Assembly: GCF_000764645.1 (NCBI RefSeq)
Contig: NZ_JRGK01000309.1
Coordinates: 1 to 64,000 of the forward strand
Length of the DNA: 64,000 bases
Direction: 5' to 3'
Source of the DNA: Aeromonas finlandensis
Lineage (GTDB): Bacteria > Pseudomonadota > Gammaproteobacteria > Enterobacterales > Aeromonadaceae
In this document: positions 1 to 9,961 of the stretch, in pieces
How the letters are laid out: each line of letters opens with the position of its first letter
Numbering within the stretch: position 1 is the first letter of the stretch
Position numbers and translations under genes: made by a program
Notes under the pieces: model-generated
What the model saw: only the letters and a program-made list of their open reading frames with translations
Database searches by the model: none
What the model was told of the DNA's origin: nothing

Positions 1-536
1 TTGCCCTCTTTATCGAGCAGCAGGTTGTGGCTGTTGAGATCGGCGTGATAGACCCCGGCATCGTGCAGCTGACGTACCGTCTGGCCTATCTTGTGCCACA
101 CCTCGTTGGCAACCGGCCCCTGCTTGAGCAGGGCGACCATGTCCTTGGCGCCGCGGATCCGCTCGATCAGGATGTCGGCGCGATAGAAGGGGCCCTGTTT
201 GACCATGCGGGCACCAAACGGACGCGGCACCGGCAGCCCCAGCTCACAAAGCTTGGCCAGCAAGGTGTATTCGGCCATGGCGCGGCTCGATTCCACCCCT
301 TCGAACCAGAAGCGATCCCTTACCACCTTGCCCACCATGCCACCGCGATAGTAGTGACGCAGTACCAGATGGCGAGACTCATCCTTGACGAACCAGGTCA
401 CCCCCCGGCCGATGGAGGTGCCCACCACCTGACGGTTGTTCTGCCACCAGGCAGGATCGAATAGCTGGGGAGAGGGGTCGCGAAAGGCCCCTTCGGCGTA
501 CCAGCAGATCTGGTTGTGTTCGGTCTGTACTTGCAT
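1..536 (-). CDS. kdkA: 3-deoxy-D-manno-octulosonic acid (Kdo) kinase, 3' end cut by window
   Basis: Inner-membrane-associated kinase that phosphorylates the Kdo residue of lipopolysaccharide inner core. About 178 codons are present from an ATG at 536 reading leftwards; the C-terminus lies outside the window (the family is about 240 residues). Visible features are the RHYYRGG segment, the FxEG-containing N-lobe, and the kinase catalytic-loop motif YHADLNSHNLLLD near the window edge, which is typical of the KdkA/WaaP lipopolysaccharide kinase fold. It is divergent from an OpsX-like heptosyltransferase, the same pairing known in Haemophilus, where kdkA and opsX are neighbours. Recognition is from motifs and context. 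A long frame on the opposite strand is only an antisense shadow. Confidence 0.88.
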   Translation of the reverse strand, partial: MQVQTEHNQICWYAEGAFRDPSPQLFDPAWWQNNRQVVGTSIGRGVTWFVKDESRHLVLRHYYRGGMVGKVVRDRFWFEGVESSRAMAEYTLLAKLCELGLPVPRPFGARMVKQGPFYRADILIERIRGAKDMVALLKQGPVANEVWHKIGQTVRQLHDAGVYHADLNSHNLLLDKEG

Positions 537-757
537 CGTGGAGATCCCGCTCGGTCGGTCATGGATCGCAATTTTTCAATTCGCGATGAGGCTGCCGCTC
601 TGGCATGCCCGCAATAAATGCCTGTATCAGCTACTTGCAGAGATCAGTCGTGGTGCTAAGCCCCGCGGATCCTGGCTGACGATAGTGCGCAATTTTACAA
701 TCCGGAGGGGAGTTTGCATAATGCCATCCACCCTTTTTGCCAGCCGTGCGCCACATC

Positions 758-1813
758 ATGCCGCTATTTAAAACGCCACCCTCCTCCATCTGCATCCTGC
801 GGCTCTCCGCCATTGGGGATTGCTGCCACGCACTGGCGCTGGTGCGCGTCATCCAGCGGGAGTGGCCACAGACCCGCATCACCTGGATCACCGGCAAAAT
901 CGAGGCAACCCTGTTTGCCGATCTGCCCGGCGTCGAGGTGATCCCCTTCGACAAGAGCAAGGGGTGGCGCGGCTATCGCGATCTCTGGCAGACCCTCAAG
1001 GGGCGTAAATTTGATGCCCTGCTCCACCTGCAGGCCGCCATGCGCGCCAGCATTGCCACCCTCGGCATCCGGGCGAACATCAAACTCGGCTTCGACAAGG
1101 AGCGGGCCAACGACGGTCAGTGGCTGTTCACCAACCACAAGGTGCCATCCCCCGCCTCCCCCCACGTGCTGGACGGTTTCCTCGCCTTCGCCAAAGAGCT
1201 TGGCATCAAGGATCTGACTCCGGACTGGCAACTGCCCATCAGCGCCGAACATCAGGCATGGGCAAAGGAGAAGATTGGCGGCAAACCGACCCTGCTGATC
1301 TGCGCCGCCGCCAGCAAGGCGTTCAAAAACTGGACTGCCGCAGGCTATGCCGCGCTGGCAGATCACGCGGCCAGCAAGGGCTTTCAAGTTTATCTCTGTG
1401 GCGGACCAGCCAAACTGGAGCGGGATCTGGCTGCCGAGATCCAGCAGCAGAGCCAGAGCAAACCGGCCGATCTGGTCGGGCAGACCAACCTCAAGCAGTT
1501 GTTGGCACTGATTGGCGAGGCGAGTCTGGTGCTGGCCCCCGATACCGGCCCCACCCACATGGCGACCCTGGTCGGTACACCGGTGATCGGCCTCTATGCC
1601 CACCATAATCCCGCGCGCACCGGCCCTTACCTGTGCCGCGACTACGTGGTCAGCGTCTATCGGGAGCTGGTCGAGCAGGAGACCGGCAAGCCGCTGGCCG
1701 AGCTGAGCTGGCGTACCCGCCTCAAGGACCCGGAGGCCATGAGCAAGATCACCCACGAGCAGGTGATCGCCGCCTTCGACCGGCTCTGCGCCGATCGCCA
1801 GCTACCGCACTGA
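758..1813 (+). CDS. opsX: Glycosyltransferase family 9, OpsX/heptosyltransferase I-like
   Basis: Predicted cytosolic or peripheral-membrane transferase adding heptose to the Kdo of LPS inner core. The 351-residue protein opens with the family 9 N-terminal motif (ILRLSAIGDCCHALALVRVI) and carries the C-terminal donor-binding signature APDTGPTHMA around D262. An ATG at 758 is chosen; a TTG at 737 would add seven residues. A strong purine run (GGAGGGG, about 703-710) lies too far upstream for 758 and in front of an out-of-frame ATG at 721, so the start is uncertain. Divergent pairing with kdkA supports an inner-core role. The opsX name rests on that context; heptosyltransferase I (WaaC-type) is the alternative label for the same step. 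Confidence 0.8.
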   Translation: MPLFKTPPSSICILRLSAIGDCCHALALVRVIQREWPQTRITWITGKIEATLFADLPGVEVIPFDKSKGWRGYRDLWQTLKGRKFDALLHLQAAMRASIATLGIRANIKLGFDKERANDGQWLFTNHKVPSPASPHVLDGFLAFAKELGIKDLTPDWQLPISAEHQAWAKEKIGGKPTLLICAAASKAFKNWTAAGYAALADHAASKGFQVYLCGGPAKLERDLAAEIQQQSQSKPADLVGQTNLKQLLALIGEASLVLAPDTGPTHMATLVGTPVIGLYAHHNPARTGPYLCRDYVVSVYRELVEQETGKPLAELSWRTRLKDPEAMSKITHEQVIAAFDRLCADRQLPH

Positions 1814-1928
1814 TTGAAAGTGCAACCCGGAAATTCAGCGCCATCAAGCAGGAATAATCAGGTCTGTACATTTTCCAGAAAGATACACAAAGGGTAACCA
1901 GGCGCTTGGGGCCTTTCCCCTTTACTTA

Positions 1929-1952
1929 GACCCGGCTCAGGCCGGGTTTTTT
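1929..1952 (+). terminator. Rho-independent terminator after opsX
   Basis: Stem CCCGGC / GCCGGG with a TCAG loop followed directly by six T residues. It lies about 115 bases after the opsX stop and ends that transcript before the kdp region. Confidence 0.85.
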
Positions 1953-2133
1953 GATCCCTCCTCGCCAGTTCTCTCGCAAAACCGCTGTTCTTTACGCCGA
2001 TTTTACGCCTGCCTCATGGCGCTTTATGGCGCCTTTACGCCTGTTTTACATACCCTTTCAGCGTCAATTACACCAACAGAGTCGATAGGGTTTTACATCG
2101 GCTCTCGCAGCTAATTATCTCAATGGAGTCGAT
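1953..2133 (+). promoter_or_regulatory. kdp operon upstream region with repeated TTTACGCC motifs
   Basis: No gene is seen here. Three copies of TTTACGCC (1991-1998, 2002-2009, 2034-2041) and two TTTTACAT copies (2044-2051, 2091-2098) precede kdpF. T-rich, TTTAC-containing sequence resembles what KdpE binds upstream of kdp in enterobacteria, so this is the likely KdpE-controlled promoter region. The exact operator and promoter positions are inference. Confidence 0.45.
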
Positions 2134-2211
2134 ATGAATTGGCTATATCTGCTGCTGGTCCTCGCCTTGATGGTCTATCTGCTGCGCGCACTCACGCGTA
2201 GTCACGAGTGA
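2134..2211 (+). CDS. kdpF: KdpF, small stabilising subunit of the K+ ATPase
   Basis: A 25-residue hydrophobic peptide starting MNWLYLLL and ending with a basic/polar tail (RALTRSHE): one transmembrane helix and nothing else. KdpF in E. coli is 29 residues and stabilises the KdpABC complex in the membrane. It lies immediately upstream of kdpA with an 11-base gap, the standard position. A GGAG-like ribosome site (ATGGAGTCGAT) precedes the ATG. Confidence 0.9.
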   Translation: MNWLYLLLVLALMVYLLRALTRSHE

Positions 2212-2222
2212 GGAACTGAAAC

Positions 2223-3899
2223 ATGTGGCAAGAAATAATCTATCCGGTGGCCTTTGTGCTGCTGGTTCTGCTGCCGGCACCACTGCTGGGCAACTACATC
2301 TACCGGGTGTTTGAAGGCAAAACCCGCTGGTTGGCACCGGTCGAGCGCGCCACGCTGGCTTGCTGTGGCACCGATGGACGGGAGCAGGACTGGAAGTCCT
2401 ACGCCCTCAGCCTGCTGGCCTTCAACGGCGCCGGTTTCGGTCTGCTGTTCCTGATCCTGATGGCGCAGGGGTTACTGCCCCTCAACCCGCAACAACTGCC
2501 GGGCCTGAGCTGGCAACTCGCCTTCAATACCGCGGTCAGCTTTATGACCAACACCAACTGGCAAGCCTATTCCGGTGAGGCCAGCCTCTCCTACTTCAGC
2601 CAGATGGTGGGACTGACCACCCAGAACTTCGTCTCTGCCGCGACCGGCGCTGCTGTCGCCGTTGCCCTGTTCCGCGGCATCGCCCGCCAGCAGACCATCA
2701 ACCTTGGCAACTTCTGGCAGGATCTGGTGCGTTTCTGCCTCTACGTGCTGCTGCCGATGTCGCTGATCCTGGCGCTGGTGCTGGTGTGGCAAGGGGTGCC
2801 GCAAAGCCTCTCCGCCTATCTGCCGTTCCACGGTGTGGAAGGTCAGGAGCAGCTGCTGCCGCTCGGCCCGGCTGCCTCGCAGATCGCCATCAAGCAGCTT
2901 GGCTCCAACGGCGGCGGCTTCTTCGGCATCAACTCCGCCCACCCGTTCGAGAACCCGACCGCCCTCTCCAACTGGCTGGAGATGGTCACTCTGCTCACCA
3001 TCGCCGCCGCCATGGTCTTTACCCTCGGTCGCTATGTGAAAGACATGGCCCACAGCCGCGCCATCGTCATTGCCATGACCATCATGCTGGCATTGGGACT
3101 CTTCGTTTCCATCACTCAGGAGATGAAACTGGATCCGGCCCTGACTCATCTTGCCAGCGAAGCGGGCAACTGGGAGGGCAAAGAGAGCCGCTTCGGCCCG
3201 GTGCTCTCCAGCATCTGGGAAGTGGCGACCACCGCCGCCTCCAACGGCTCGGTTAACTCAATGCACGACAGCTTCGCCCCTCTCTCCGGCATGGTCGCCA
3301 TGATCAACATGCTGCTGGGTGAAGTGGTGTTCGGCGGCGTGGGTGCCGGTATCTACGGCATGATGCTGTTCGTGCTGCTCACCGTCTTCCTGTGCGGCCT
3401 GATGGTGGGTCGTACCCCAACCTATCTGGGCAAACGCCTCGGTATCACCGAGATGAAGTGGGTCGTCGCCAGCATGCTGGTGATGCCGGTGGGAGTTCTG
3501 GTGATCGGTGGTGTCACCCTGCTGATGCCGGATGCCAGCACCATCATCGGCCATGATGGCCCGCACGGTCTGTCACGCCTCATCTATGCCTACGCCTCGG
3601 CTGCCGGCAACAACGGCTCCGCCTTCGCTGGGTTTGCCGCCGGTGACAACTGGCAGTGCATTGCCATCGGTCTGGCCATGCTGCTCGGTCGCTTCGGCTA
3701 CATCATTCCGGTACTGGCCATTGCAGGTCAGCTGGCCCGCGCGCCCCGTCAGGAGACGAGCGAAGGGGACTTCCCCATCAGCGGCCCACTGTTCGTTACC
3801 CTGCTGATCATCACCGTCCTGCTGATTGGCGGCCTCTCCTTCCTGCCGGTGCTGGCACTGGGCCCCGTGGCAGAACATCTGATGCTGGGAGCTTTCTAA
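2223..3899 (+). CDS. kdpA: Potassium-transporting ATPase, K+-binding/channel subunit A
   Basis: The 558-residue polytopic membrane subunit holds the K+ selectivity filter of the KdpFABC pump. The length equals the family norm (557 in E. coli). Filter-loop segments are visible: TNTNWQAYSGE near residue 112, the glycine-rich GSNGGGFFG loop followed by NSAHPFENPT near 230, and later TTAASNGSVN and AAGNNGSAFAG repeats, one per membrane-pore-membrane unit. Hydrophobic helices span the whole protein. The stop codon TAA abuts the kdpB ATG with no gap, indicating translational coupling within kdpFABC. Confidence 0.98.
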   Translation: MWQEIIYPVAFVLLVLLPAPLLGNYIYRVFEGKTRWLAPVERATLACCGTDGREQDWKSYALSLLAFNGAGFGLLFLILMAQGLLPLNPQQLPGLSWQLAFNTAVSFMTNTNWQAYSGEASLSYFSQMVGLTTQNFVSAATGAAVAVALFRGIARQQTINLGNFWQDLVRFCLYVLLPMSLILALVLVWQGVPQSLSAYLPFHGVEGQEQLLPLGPAASQIAIKQLGSNGGGFFGINSAHPFENPTALSNWLEMVTLLTIAAAMVFTLGRYVKDMAHSRAIVIAMTIMLALGLFVSITQEMKLDPALTHLASEAGNWEGKESRFGPVLSSIWEVATTAASNGSVNSMHDSFAPLSGMVAMINMLLGEVVFGGVGAGIYGMMLFVLLTVFLCGLMVGRTPTYLGKRLGITEMKWVVASMLVMPVGVLVIGGVTLLMPDASTIIGHDGPHGLSRLIYAYASAAGNNGSAFAGFAAGDNWQCIAIGLAMLLGRFGYIIPVLAIAGQLARAPRQETSEGDFPISGPLFVTLLIITVLLIGGLSFLPVLALGPVAEHLMLGAF

Positions 3900-5957
3900 A
3901 TGAGCAAGTCCACTTCAATGAGTCCCGACACCATGCAGGTGAAGGGCAAAAAACAGCAATCGCAGATCCTGCAGGCCATGGTTGAGGCCCTCTATCGCTT
4001 CAATCCCAAGGCGCTGTTTGGCAGCCCCATCCTGTTCACCCTCTGGCTGGCTGCCGTGATGGCCACCGTGGAGTCTCTGCTGGGGCAGCCCTTCTCCGGC
4101 GTCGCCCCCTCGCTGGCCTGGCAGCTGACCGCCTGGCTCTGGCTGACCCTCTGGTTTGCCAACTTCGCCGAGACGCTGGCCGAAGGACGTGGCAAGGCCC
4201 GCGCCGACAGCCTGAAAGCGGGCATGAGCCAGCTCAAGGCACGTCGGGTGGCTAATGCCAAAGATGGTCAGGGCGAGTGGGTACCTGCCACCAGCCTGAT
4301 GAAGGGGGATCTGGTGCTGGTACGCAGCGGCGAGATGATCCCGGCCGACGGTGAAGTGATCGCCGGTATCGCCTCGGTCAACGAGGCTGCCATCACCGGT
4401 GAATCCGCCCCCGTCATCCGCGAGTCGGGTACCGATCGCAGCGGCGTGACCGGCAACACGACGGTCGTCTCCGACGAGATCTGGGTGCGCGTCAGCAACA
4501 ATCCGGGCGAAAGCACGCTGGATCGGATGATCGCACTGGTGGAAGGGGCCAAACGCCAGAAGACCCCCAACGAGATGGCGCTGGATGCCCTGCTGGTGGG
4601 GCTGACCCTGATCTTCCTGCTGGTGGTCGCCACCCTGCCCTGGTTCCTCGACTACAACGGCACCCAGGTACCGCGCCTCTACCTGATCGCGCTCTTTATC
4701 ACCCTGATCCCGACCACCATCGGCGGCCTGCTCTCCGCCATCGGCATTGCCGGTATGGATCGACTGGTGAAACTGAACGTGATTGCCAAGTCGGGCCGGG
4801 CCGTCGAAGCGGCCGGTGACGTGCGCACCCTGCTGCTGGACAAGACCGGCACCATCACCTTCGGCAACCGAATGGCTGACGAACTGATCCCGGCTCCCGG
4901 CGTTGACCCGGCCCTGCTGGCACAAGCGGCCATGCTGGCCTCGCTGGGTGACAACACTCCCGAGGGTAAATCTATCCTGACTCTGGCGGGCAAGAGCCAC
5001 ACCAAACCGAGCCAACTGGACGATGACAAGGTGATCCCCTTCAGCGCCGAGACCCGCCTGAGCGGGCTGGATCGCAACGGTCATCAATATCGCAAGGGGG
5101 CTGTCGATGCGGTACTGAACTACCTCTCCCTCGACCGCAAAGCGGTGCCCGAGCTGGTGCTCAAGTCAGTCGACAGCATCGCCCGTCAGGGCGGCACCCC
5201 ACTGCTGGTCTGTACCCATGAGCAGCTGCTGGGTGTGGTCTACCTCAAGGACATCATCAAGCCCGGCATCAAGGCCCGCTTCCAGATCCTGCGCCACATG
5301 GGGATCCGTACTGTGATGATCACCGGTGACAACCCGAAAACGGCCGCCGCCATCGCTGCCGAAGCCGGGGTGGATGACTTCATCGCCGAAGCGACGCCGG
5401 AGAAGAAGCTGGCCTATATCCGTCAGGAGCAGGCCGATGGCCGTCTGGTCGCCATGTGCGGTGACGGTGCCAACGACGCACCTGCGCTGGCACAGGCTGA
5501 TGTGGGGCTGGCCATGAACGAGGGTACCCAGGCCGCCAAGGAGGCGGGCAATCTGGTGGATCTCGACTCCAACCCCACCAAGCTGCTGGACGTGGTGCTG
5601 GTCGGCAAACAGCTGCTGGTGACCCGTGGCGCCCTGACCACCTTCTCCATCGCCAACGACGTGGCCAAGTACTTTGCCATCCTGCCAGCCCTGTTCATCG
5701 CCGCCTACCCGCAACTGGGGGCACTGAACCTGATGCAGCTGGGCAGCCCGCAGAGCGCCATCCTGTCGGCCATCATCTTCAACGCCCTGATCATTGTGGC
5801 GCTGGTGCCGCTGGCCCTGCGTGGTGTCGACCTGAAAGGCTCGGCCGCCAGCCTGCTGCGCCGCAACCTGCTGATCTACGGTGTCGGCGGCCTGCTGGTG
5901 CCGTTTATCGGCATCAAGCTGATCGATCTGGTCATTACCGGCCTGGGTCTGGTGTAA
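3900..5957 (+). CDS. kdpB: Potassium-transporting P-type ATPase subunit B
   Basis: The catalytic P-type ATPase (685 residues) hydrolyses ATP to drive K+ import through KdpA. The phosphorylation motif DKTGT is present with the acceptor aspartate at residue 314. The actuator-domain TGES motif lies at about 167-170 (Ser169, equivalent to the inhibitory phosphoserine known in E. coli KdpB), and the hinge motif [18 protein letters not shown] is present near 520. Seven or so hydrophobic helices are expected. The gene starts at the base after the kdpA stop. Nothing appears damaged. Confidence 0.98.
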   Translation: MSKSTSMSPDTMQVKGKKQQSQILQAMVEALYRFNPKALFGSPILFTLWLAAVMATVESLLGQPFSGVAPSLAWQLTAWLWLTLWFANFAETLAEGRGKARADSLKAGMSQLKARRVANAKDGQGEWVPATSLMKGDLVLVRSGEMIPADGEVIAGIASVNEAAITGESAPVIRESGTDRSGVTGNTTVVSDEIWVRVSNNPGESTLDRMIALVEGAKRQKTPNEMALDALLVGLTLIFLLVVATLPWFLDYNGTQVPRLYLIALFITLIPTTIGGLLSAIGIAGMDRLVKLNVIAKSGRAVEAAGDVRTLLLDKTGTITFGNRMADELIPAPGVDPALLAQAAMLASLGDNTPEGKSILTLAGKSHTKPSQLDDDKVIPFSAETRLSGLDRNGHQYRKGAVDAVLNYLSLDRKAVPELVLKSVDSIARQGGTPLLVCTHEQLLGVVYLKDIIKPGIKARFQILRHMGIRTVMITGDNPKTAAAIAAEAGVDDFIAEATPEKKLAYIRQEQADGRLVAMCGDGANDAPALAQADVGLAMNEGTQAAKEAGNLVDLDSNPTKLLDVVLVGKQLLVTRGALTTFSIANDVAKYFAILPALFIAAYPQLGALNLMQLGSPQSAILSAIIFNALIIVALVPLALRGVDLKGSAASLLRRNLLIYGVGGLLVPFIGIKLIDLVITGLGLV

Positions 5958-6017
5958 CGGCATAACCGGGATGCGGGTCCGCCCGCATCCACACAACGAA
6001 TACGGAGCATATCCATC

Positions 6018-6545
6018 ATGATCGCAATCAGAACCCTGCTGACCCTGACCCTGCTGCTGGGCGTGGGTTATCCGCTGGCCGTCACCGGACTGGCCCAACT
6101 GATCTTCCCCTGGCAAGCCAACGGCAGCCAGCTGACCGACAGCAAGCAGCAACTTATCGGTAGCGCCCTGCTGGCACAGAAATTCGAGCGGGCTGACTAC
6201 TTCCACACCCGCCCCTCCGCCAGTGATTTCAACACCATTGGCGGTAGTGCCAGCAATCTGGGGATGAGCTCACCGCTGCGGGCAGAGTTCGCCGAACAGG
6301 CCGCCAAGGCACAGCCTGAAACCAGCTCTCCTGCCATGCTGACCCGTTCCGCCTCTGGCCTCGATCCCCATCTACCACTCGATGCGGTGCTGGCGCAGGT
6401 GGATCGCGTAGCCAGAGAACGTGGACTGGATCCCGCCCAACTGACGGAGCAGGTCAAGTCGGCCACACAAGCTGGTATCCTTGGCCCGCAGGTGGTCAAC
6501 ATTCTCCAGCTGAACCTGCAACTGGATCATCAAAAGGGCGCCTGA
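6018..6545 (+). CDS. kdpC: Potassium-transporting ATPase subunit C
   Basis: The 175-residue KdpC has one N-terminal membrane helix (about residues 5-27) and a periplasmic domain. It is the chaperone-like subunit needed for assembly and high K+ affinity of KdpFABC. Family features include the FERADYFHTRPSA segment and the SASGLDPHLP motif in the middle. A 60-base gap separates it from kdpB, and a GGAG ribosome site sits about 10 bases before the ATG. Confidence 0.97.
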   Translation: MIAIRTLLTLTLLLGVGYPLAVTGLAQLIFPWQANGSQLTDSKQQLIGSALLAQKFERADYFHTRPSASDFNTIGGSASNLGMSSPLRAEFAEQAAKAQPETSSPAMLTRSASGLDPHLPLDAVLAQVDRVARERGLDPAQLTEQVKSATQAGILGPQVVNILQLNLQLDHQKGA

Positions 6546-6614
6546 GGGCGCTCCTTGCCGATCTGGCGTTGACCTCCATTTTCGACGCGGGCAGTTGGCT
6601 CGATAGGGATAAGC

Positions 6615-9203
6615 ATGCGTGATGAGGTAAGGGCTGACGCCCTGCTGGCAAGTCTGGAGCAAGAGCACAAGGGCAAGCTGAAAGTCTTTCTCGGGGCCGC
6701 CCCCGGCGTGGGCAAGACCTACGCCATGTTGCAGGCGGTACGAGAACAGGCCAAAGAAGGGGTCGACATCCTTATCGGCGTGGTAGAGACCCACGGCCGG
6801 CAGGAGACCCTGGCCCTGCTCGACAAACTCGCCATCCAGCCGCGCAAGATCCACATGCACCGTCAGCAGCGGCTGGAGGAGATGGACCTCGACGGCCTGC
6901 TGGCGCGCAAACCGGCCATCGCCGTAGTGGACGAGCTGGCCCATAGCAACGCCCCCGGCAGCCGCCACGAGAAGCGCTGGCAGGATGTGGAGGAGCTGCT
7001 CAACGCCGGTATCGACGTCTACAGCACCCTCAACGTCCAGCATCTGGAGAGCCTCAACGATCTGGTGTGGCAGCTCACCGGGGTCAGGGTCAAAGAGACC
7101 CTGCCCGATCAGGTTCTGCTCGATGCAGACAGCATTATCCTTATCGACCTCCCCCCCAAGGAGCTACTCGGCCGCCTGCGCGAGGGGAAGGTTTATGTGC
7201 CCCATCAGGCCAAGGCCGCCCTGCAATCCTTCTTCTCCCTCAACAATCTCACCGCATTGCGGGAGCTGGCGATGCAGACCGCCGCAAGCCATGTGGAGGG
7301 CGATCTGCAACTGCAATGGCAGGCGGCGGGCAAGACCACATTGCCGCTGCGGGGCAAGCTGATGGTCTGCCTCGGCAACCAGCACGGGGCTGCACTGGTG
7401 CGCTATGGCCACCGCTTTGCCCAGCGTCGCCAGCTACCCTGGCTGGTGGTGCACGTGGACAGCAATGGCCGCAGCTCGGCCGACGTGGAGCAGGCGCTGG
7501 CGCTCGCCTCCCAACTGGGCGCCAAGGTGCTGACCCTCTCCAGCCCGGCGGTCGCCAATACCCTGCTGGAGACTGCCGAGCAGCAGCAGGTCTCCCAGCT
7601 GCTGCTCGGCAAACCCCACAAGGCACCGTGGCGTCGCTCGCTGGTGCAGCACCTGCTCAAGCAGGCACAGGGTCTGGAGATCACCCTGGTCGATACCGAG
7701 AAGCAAAAACACAGAGTGGGGATGCGCTCCCCGACGCCGAAGGATATTCACCACAGCCTGCTGGCGGTGGTCATCATGGGGATCACCTCGGCCATTGCAT
7801 GGGGACTCTCCTACTGGCTGCCCCCCGCAGCGTTGCCGCTCATCTTCGTGCTGGGGGTGCTGGCGACGGCCCTTACCACCAGTCTGGTGCCCGCCACGCT
7901 GGCAGCAGTACTGGGCTTTATCGCCCACAATCTGCTCTTCACCGCCCCCTACTTCTCCCTGAGCGTCGCCAACCACAGCGACCTGCTCACCCTGTTCGTG
8001 CTGCTGATCGTCGGCATGACCGCGGGGCGCCTCGCCTCCCGCCAGCGCCAACAGCTGATCGGCCTGCGCGAGACCCAGCAGCTGGGCAATGCCCTGCTCT
8101 CCCTCAGTCAGGGGCTGGCGACCGCCAACAGTCCGGAGGAGGTGCTCAGACAAGGGGCGCAAGCGATCTCGCTGGCGCTTGGCCAGCCGACCGTAGTGAT
8201 CGACAAGGATTTTCACGACCGCCTCGGCAACGAGAAGCACAGGCCCGGACAGACCGACAAGGCGGCCATCGACTGGTGTCTGGCTCAGAAGCAGAGTGCC
8301 GGTGCCCACACCGCGACCCTCAATGCCGCCGAGGCCCAGTATCACCACCTCAGCGACGATCTGGTGATCGGCATAACGCTGGCCAACCCGCTCTCCTCCT
8401 CCGCCGAGCACCAGTTGCAGGCGTTGCTCACCGACATTCGCGCCGCGCTGGCGCGGATCGACCTCAACGAGCGGCTGGCCGACAGCCAGCTGCAGGCGGA
8501 GACCGACCGGATGCGGGCAGCCCTGCTCTCCTCGGTCTCCCACGATTTGAAGACCCCGCTGGCCACCATCATGGGGGCTGGCAGCACCCTGCTGGAATAT
8601 GGTGACCGAATCCCCGCCGAAGACCGCGACGAACTGCTCCACTCGGTGCAGGAGGAGGCGCGCCGCCTCCACAGCTATGTGCAGAACTTGCTGGATATGA
8701 CCCGCATCGGCTCCCCCGACTTCCAGCTGAAACGGGACTGGGTCGATCTGGCGGACCTGGTGGAGAGCGCCCGCAAGCGACTCGACTCCTCCTGGCGCCA
8801 GCACAAGCTGCTGGTCCATTTCGATCAGCATGTGCCCCAGCTCTATGTGCATGGCGCCCTGATCGAGCAGGTGCTGGTCAATATCCTCGACAACGCCTCC
8901 CGCTACTCACCGGCTGGCACCCCCATCGAGTTCAAGGTGATGCTGGCCGAGCCCGACCTCATCATCGACATCATCGATATCGGGGTCGGTATCGCCGAGT
9001 CGGATCGGGAGAAGATCTTCAACCTCTTCTACACCCAGCCGGTTGGCGATTGCGGCAGCCGTGGCACCGGGCTTGGCCTCGCCATTTCCCGCGCTATGAT
9101 AGAGGCCCACGGCGGCAAGATTTGGGCCTTCTCCGGCCCCAATGGCAACGGCACCTGCATGCGTATCTCCCTGCCGCTCGCCCTCAATTCACCGGAGGTC
9201 TGA
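6615..9203 (+). CDS. kdpD: Sensor histidine kinase KdpD
   Basis: A turgor/K+-limitation sensor of 862 residues (894 in E. coli). The domain order is the family's: N-terminal KdpD domain with Walker A GAAPGVGKT (27-35), a USP-like domain around 250-370, four membrane helices around 390-490, a GAF-like region, a dimerisation/phosphoacceptor domain with SHDLKTPLATI (His643), and a C-terminal ATPase domain with N-, G1- and G2-box motifs including GTGLGLAI. The gene follows kdpC after 69 bases and precedes kdpE, so sensor and regulator are probably co-transcribed with the pump they control. Confidence 0.97.
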   Translation: MRDEVRADALLASLEQEHKGKLKVFLGAAPGVGKTYAMLQAVREQAKEGVDILIGVVETHGRQETLALLDKLAIQPRKIHMHRQQRLEEMDLDGLLARKPAIAVVDELAHSNAPGSRHEKRWQDVEELLNAGIDVYSTLNVQHLESLNDLVWQLTGVRVKETLPDQVLLDADSIILIDLPPKELLGRLREGKVYVPHQAKAALQSFFSLNNLTALRELAMQTAASHVEGDLQLQWQAAGKTTLPLRGKLMVCLGNQHGAALVRYGHRFAQRRQLPWLVVHVDSNGRSSADVEQALALASQLGAKVLTLSSPAVANTLLETAEQQQVSQLLLGKPHKAPWRRSLVQHLLKQAQGLEITLVDTEKQKHRVGMRSPTPKDIHHSLLAVVIMGITSAIAWGLSYWLPPAALPLIFVLGVLATALTTSLVPATLAAVLGFIAHNLLFTAPYFSLSVANHSDLLTLFVLLIVGMTAGRLASRQRQQLIGLRETQQLGNALLSLSQGLATANSPEEVLRQGAQAISLALGQPTVVIDKDFHDRLGNEKHRPGQTDKAAIDWCLAQKQSAGAHTATLNAAEAQYHHLSDDLVIGITLANPLSSSAEHQLQALLTDIRAALARIDLNERLADSQLQAETDRMRAALLSSVSHDLKTPLATIMGAGSTLLEYGDRIPAEDRDELLHSVQEEARRLHSYVQNLLDMTRIGSPDFQLKRDWVDLADLVESARKRLDSSWRQHKLLVHFDQHVPQLYVHGALIEQVLVNILDNASRYSPAGTPIEFKVMLAEPDLIIDIIDIGVGIAESDREKIFNLFYTQPVGDCGSRGTGLGLAISRAMIEAHGGKIWAFSGPNGNGTCMRISLPLALNSPEV

Positions 9204-9261
9204 TAGTTGACCGCCAGATCGGGTCACTCAGCCCCTCCCACCATTCGCCTCTGGAGGTTTG

Positions 9262-9945
9262 ATGGCGCACATTCTGGTCATAGATGATGAAGCGGCGATC
9301 CGTCGCTTTCTGCGGATCAGCCTGATTGCCGAAGGGCATCAGGTGAGTGAGGCGGTGGGGGTCAATGAAGGGCTGGAGCAGTATCGCCACCTCAACCCCG
9401 ATCTGGTGATCCTCGATCTCGGTCTGCCGGATGGCGATGGCATTCAGGTGTTGCAGGCCATTCGCGAGCATCACCCCAATCCGGTGCTGGTGCTGTCGGC
9501 ACGCGATTCGGAGCAGGAGAAGGTGCGGCTGCTGGATGCCGGGGCCAACGACTACATGAGCAAGCCATTCGGCATCGGCGAGATGATGGCCCGCATCCGC
9601 GTGCTCTTGCGTCAGCGGGCGGGCGTCAGCAGCGGCGAGCGGCGCCACTTCCCCCAATGCGGGCTGACGCTCGATATCAGCAGCCACAAGGTGACCATGA
9701 AAGACGAGGAGATCCCCCTCTCTCGCAAGGAGTTCGCCCTGTTGCAGGCGCTGGTGTGCCACCCCGGCAAGCTGGTGATGCAGACCCAGCTGCTCAATGA
9801 CATCTGGGGGCCGAGCCACAAGGAGGACACCCACTACCTGCGCATCGTCATCGCCAGCCTGCGCAAAAAGCTGGGGGATAACCCCCAGCAACCGACGCTT
9901 ATCGAGACCGAATCCGGTATCGGCTACCGCTTTATCGGCAACTGA
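9262..9945 (+). CDS. kdpE: Response regulator KdpE
   Basis: OmpR-family regulator (227 residues) that activates kdp transcription when phosphorylated by KdpD. The receiver phosphoacceptor is Asp52 in LVILDLGLPDGDG, with the conserved switch lysine in the YMSKPF motif. The C-terminal winged helix contains the LSRKEFALLQAL segment. A TTG lies three bases upstream, but the ATG at 9262, placed 4-5 bases after GGAGG, is the natural start. The stop codon ends one base before a parS-like palindrome shared with the convergent MFS gene. Confidence 0.96.
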   Translation: MAHILVIDDEAAIRRFLRISLIAEGHQVSEAVGVNEGLEQYRHLNPDLVILDLGLPDGDGIQVLQAIREHHPNPVLVLSARDSEQEKVRLLDAGANDYMSKPFGIGEMMARIRVLLRQRAGVSSGERRHFPQCGLTLDISSHKVTMKDEEIPLSRKEFALLQALVCHPGKLVMQTQLLNDIWGPSHKEDTHYLRIVIASLRKKLGDNPQQPTLIETESGIGYRFIGN

Positions 9946-9961
9946 CGTTTCACGTGGAACG
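9946..9961. other. parS-like centromere site 1
   Basis: CGTTTCACGTGGAACG closely matches the bacterial parS consensus TGTTTCACGTGAAACA / TGTTCCACGTGGAACA (the outer bases differ and one arm position is imperfect). It sits exactly between the convergent kdpE and MFS genes; the MFS stop codon lies within it, where a terminator would be expected. Binding by the ParB encoded at 47.0 kb is inferred. Confidence 0.8.
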
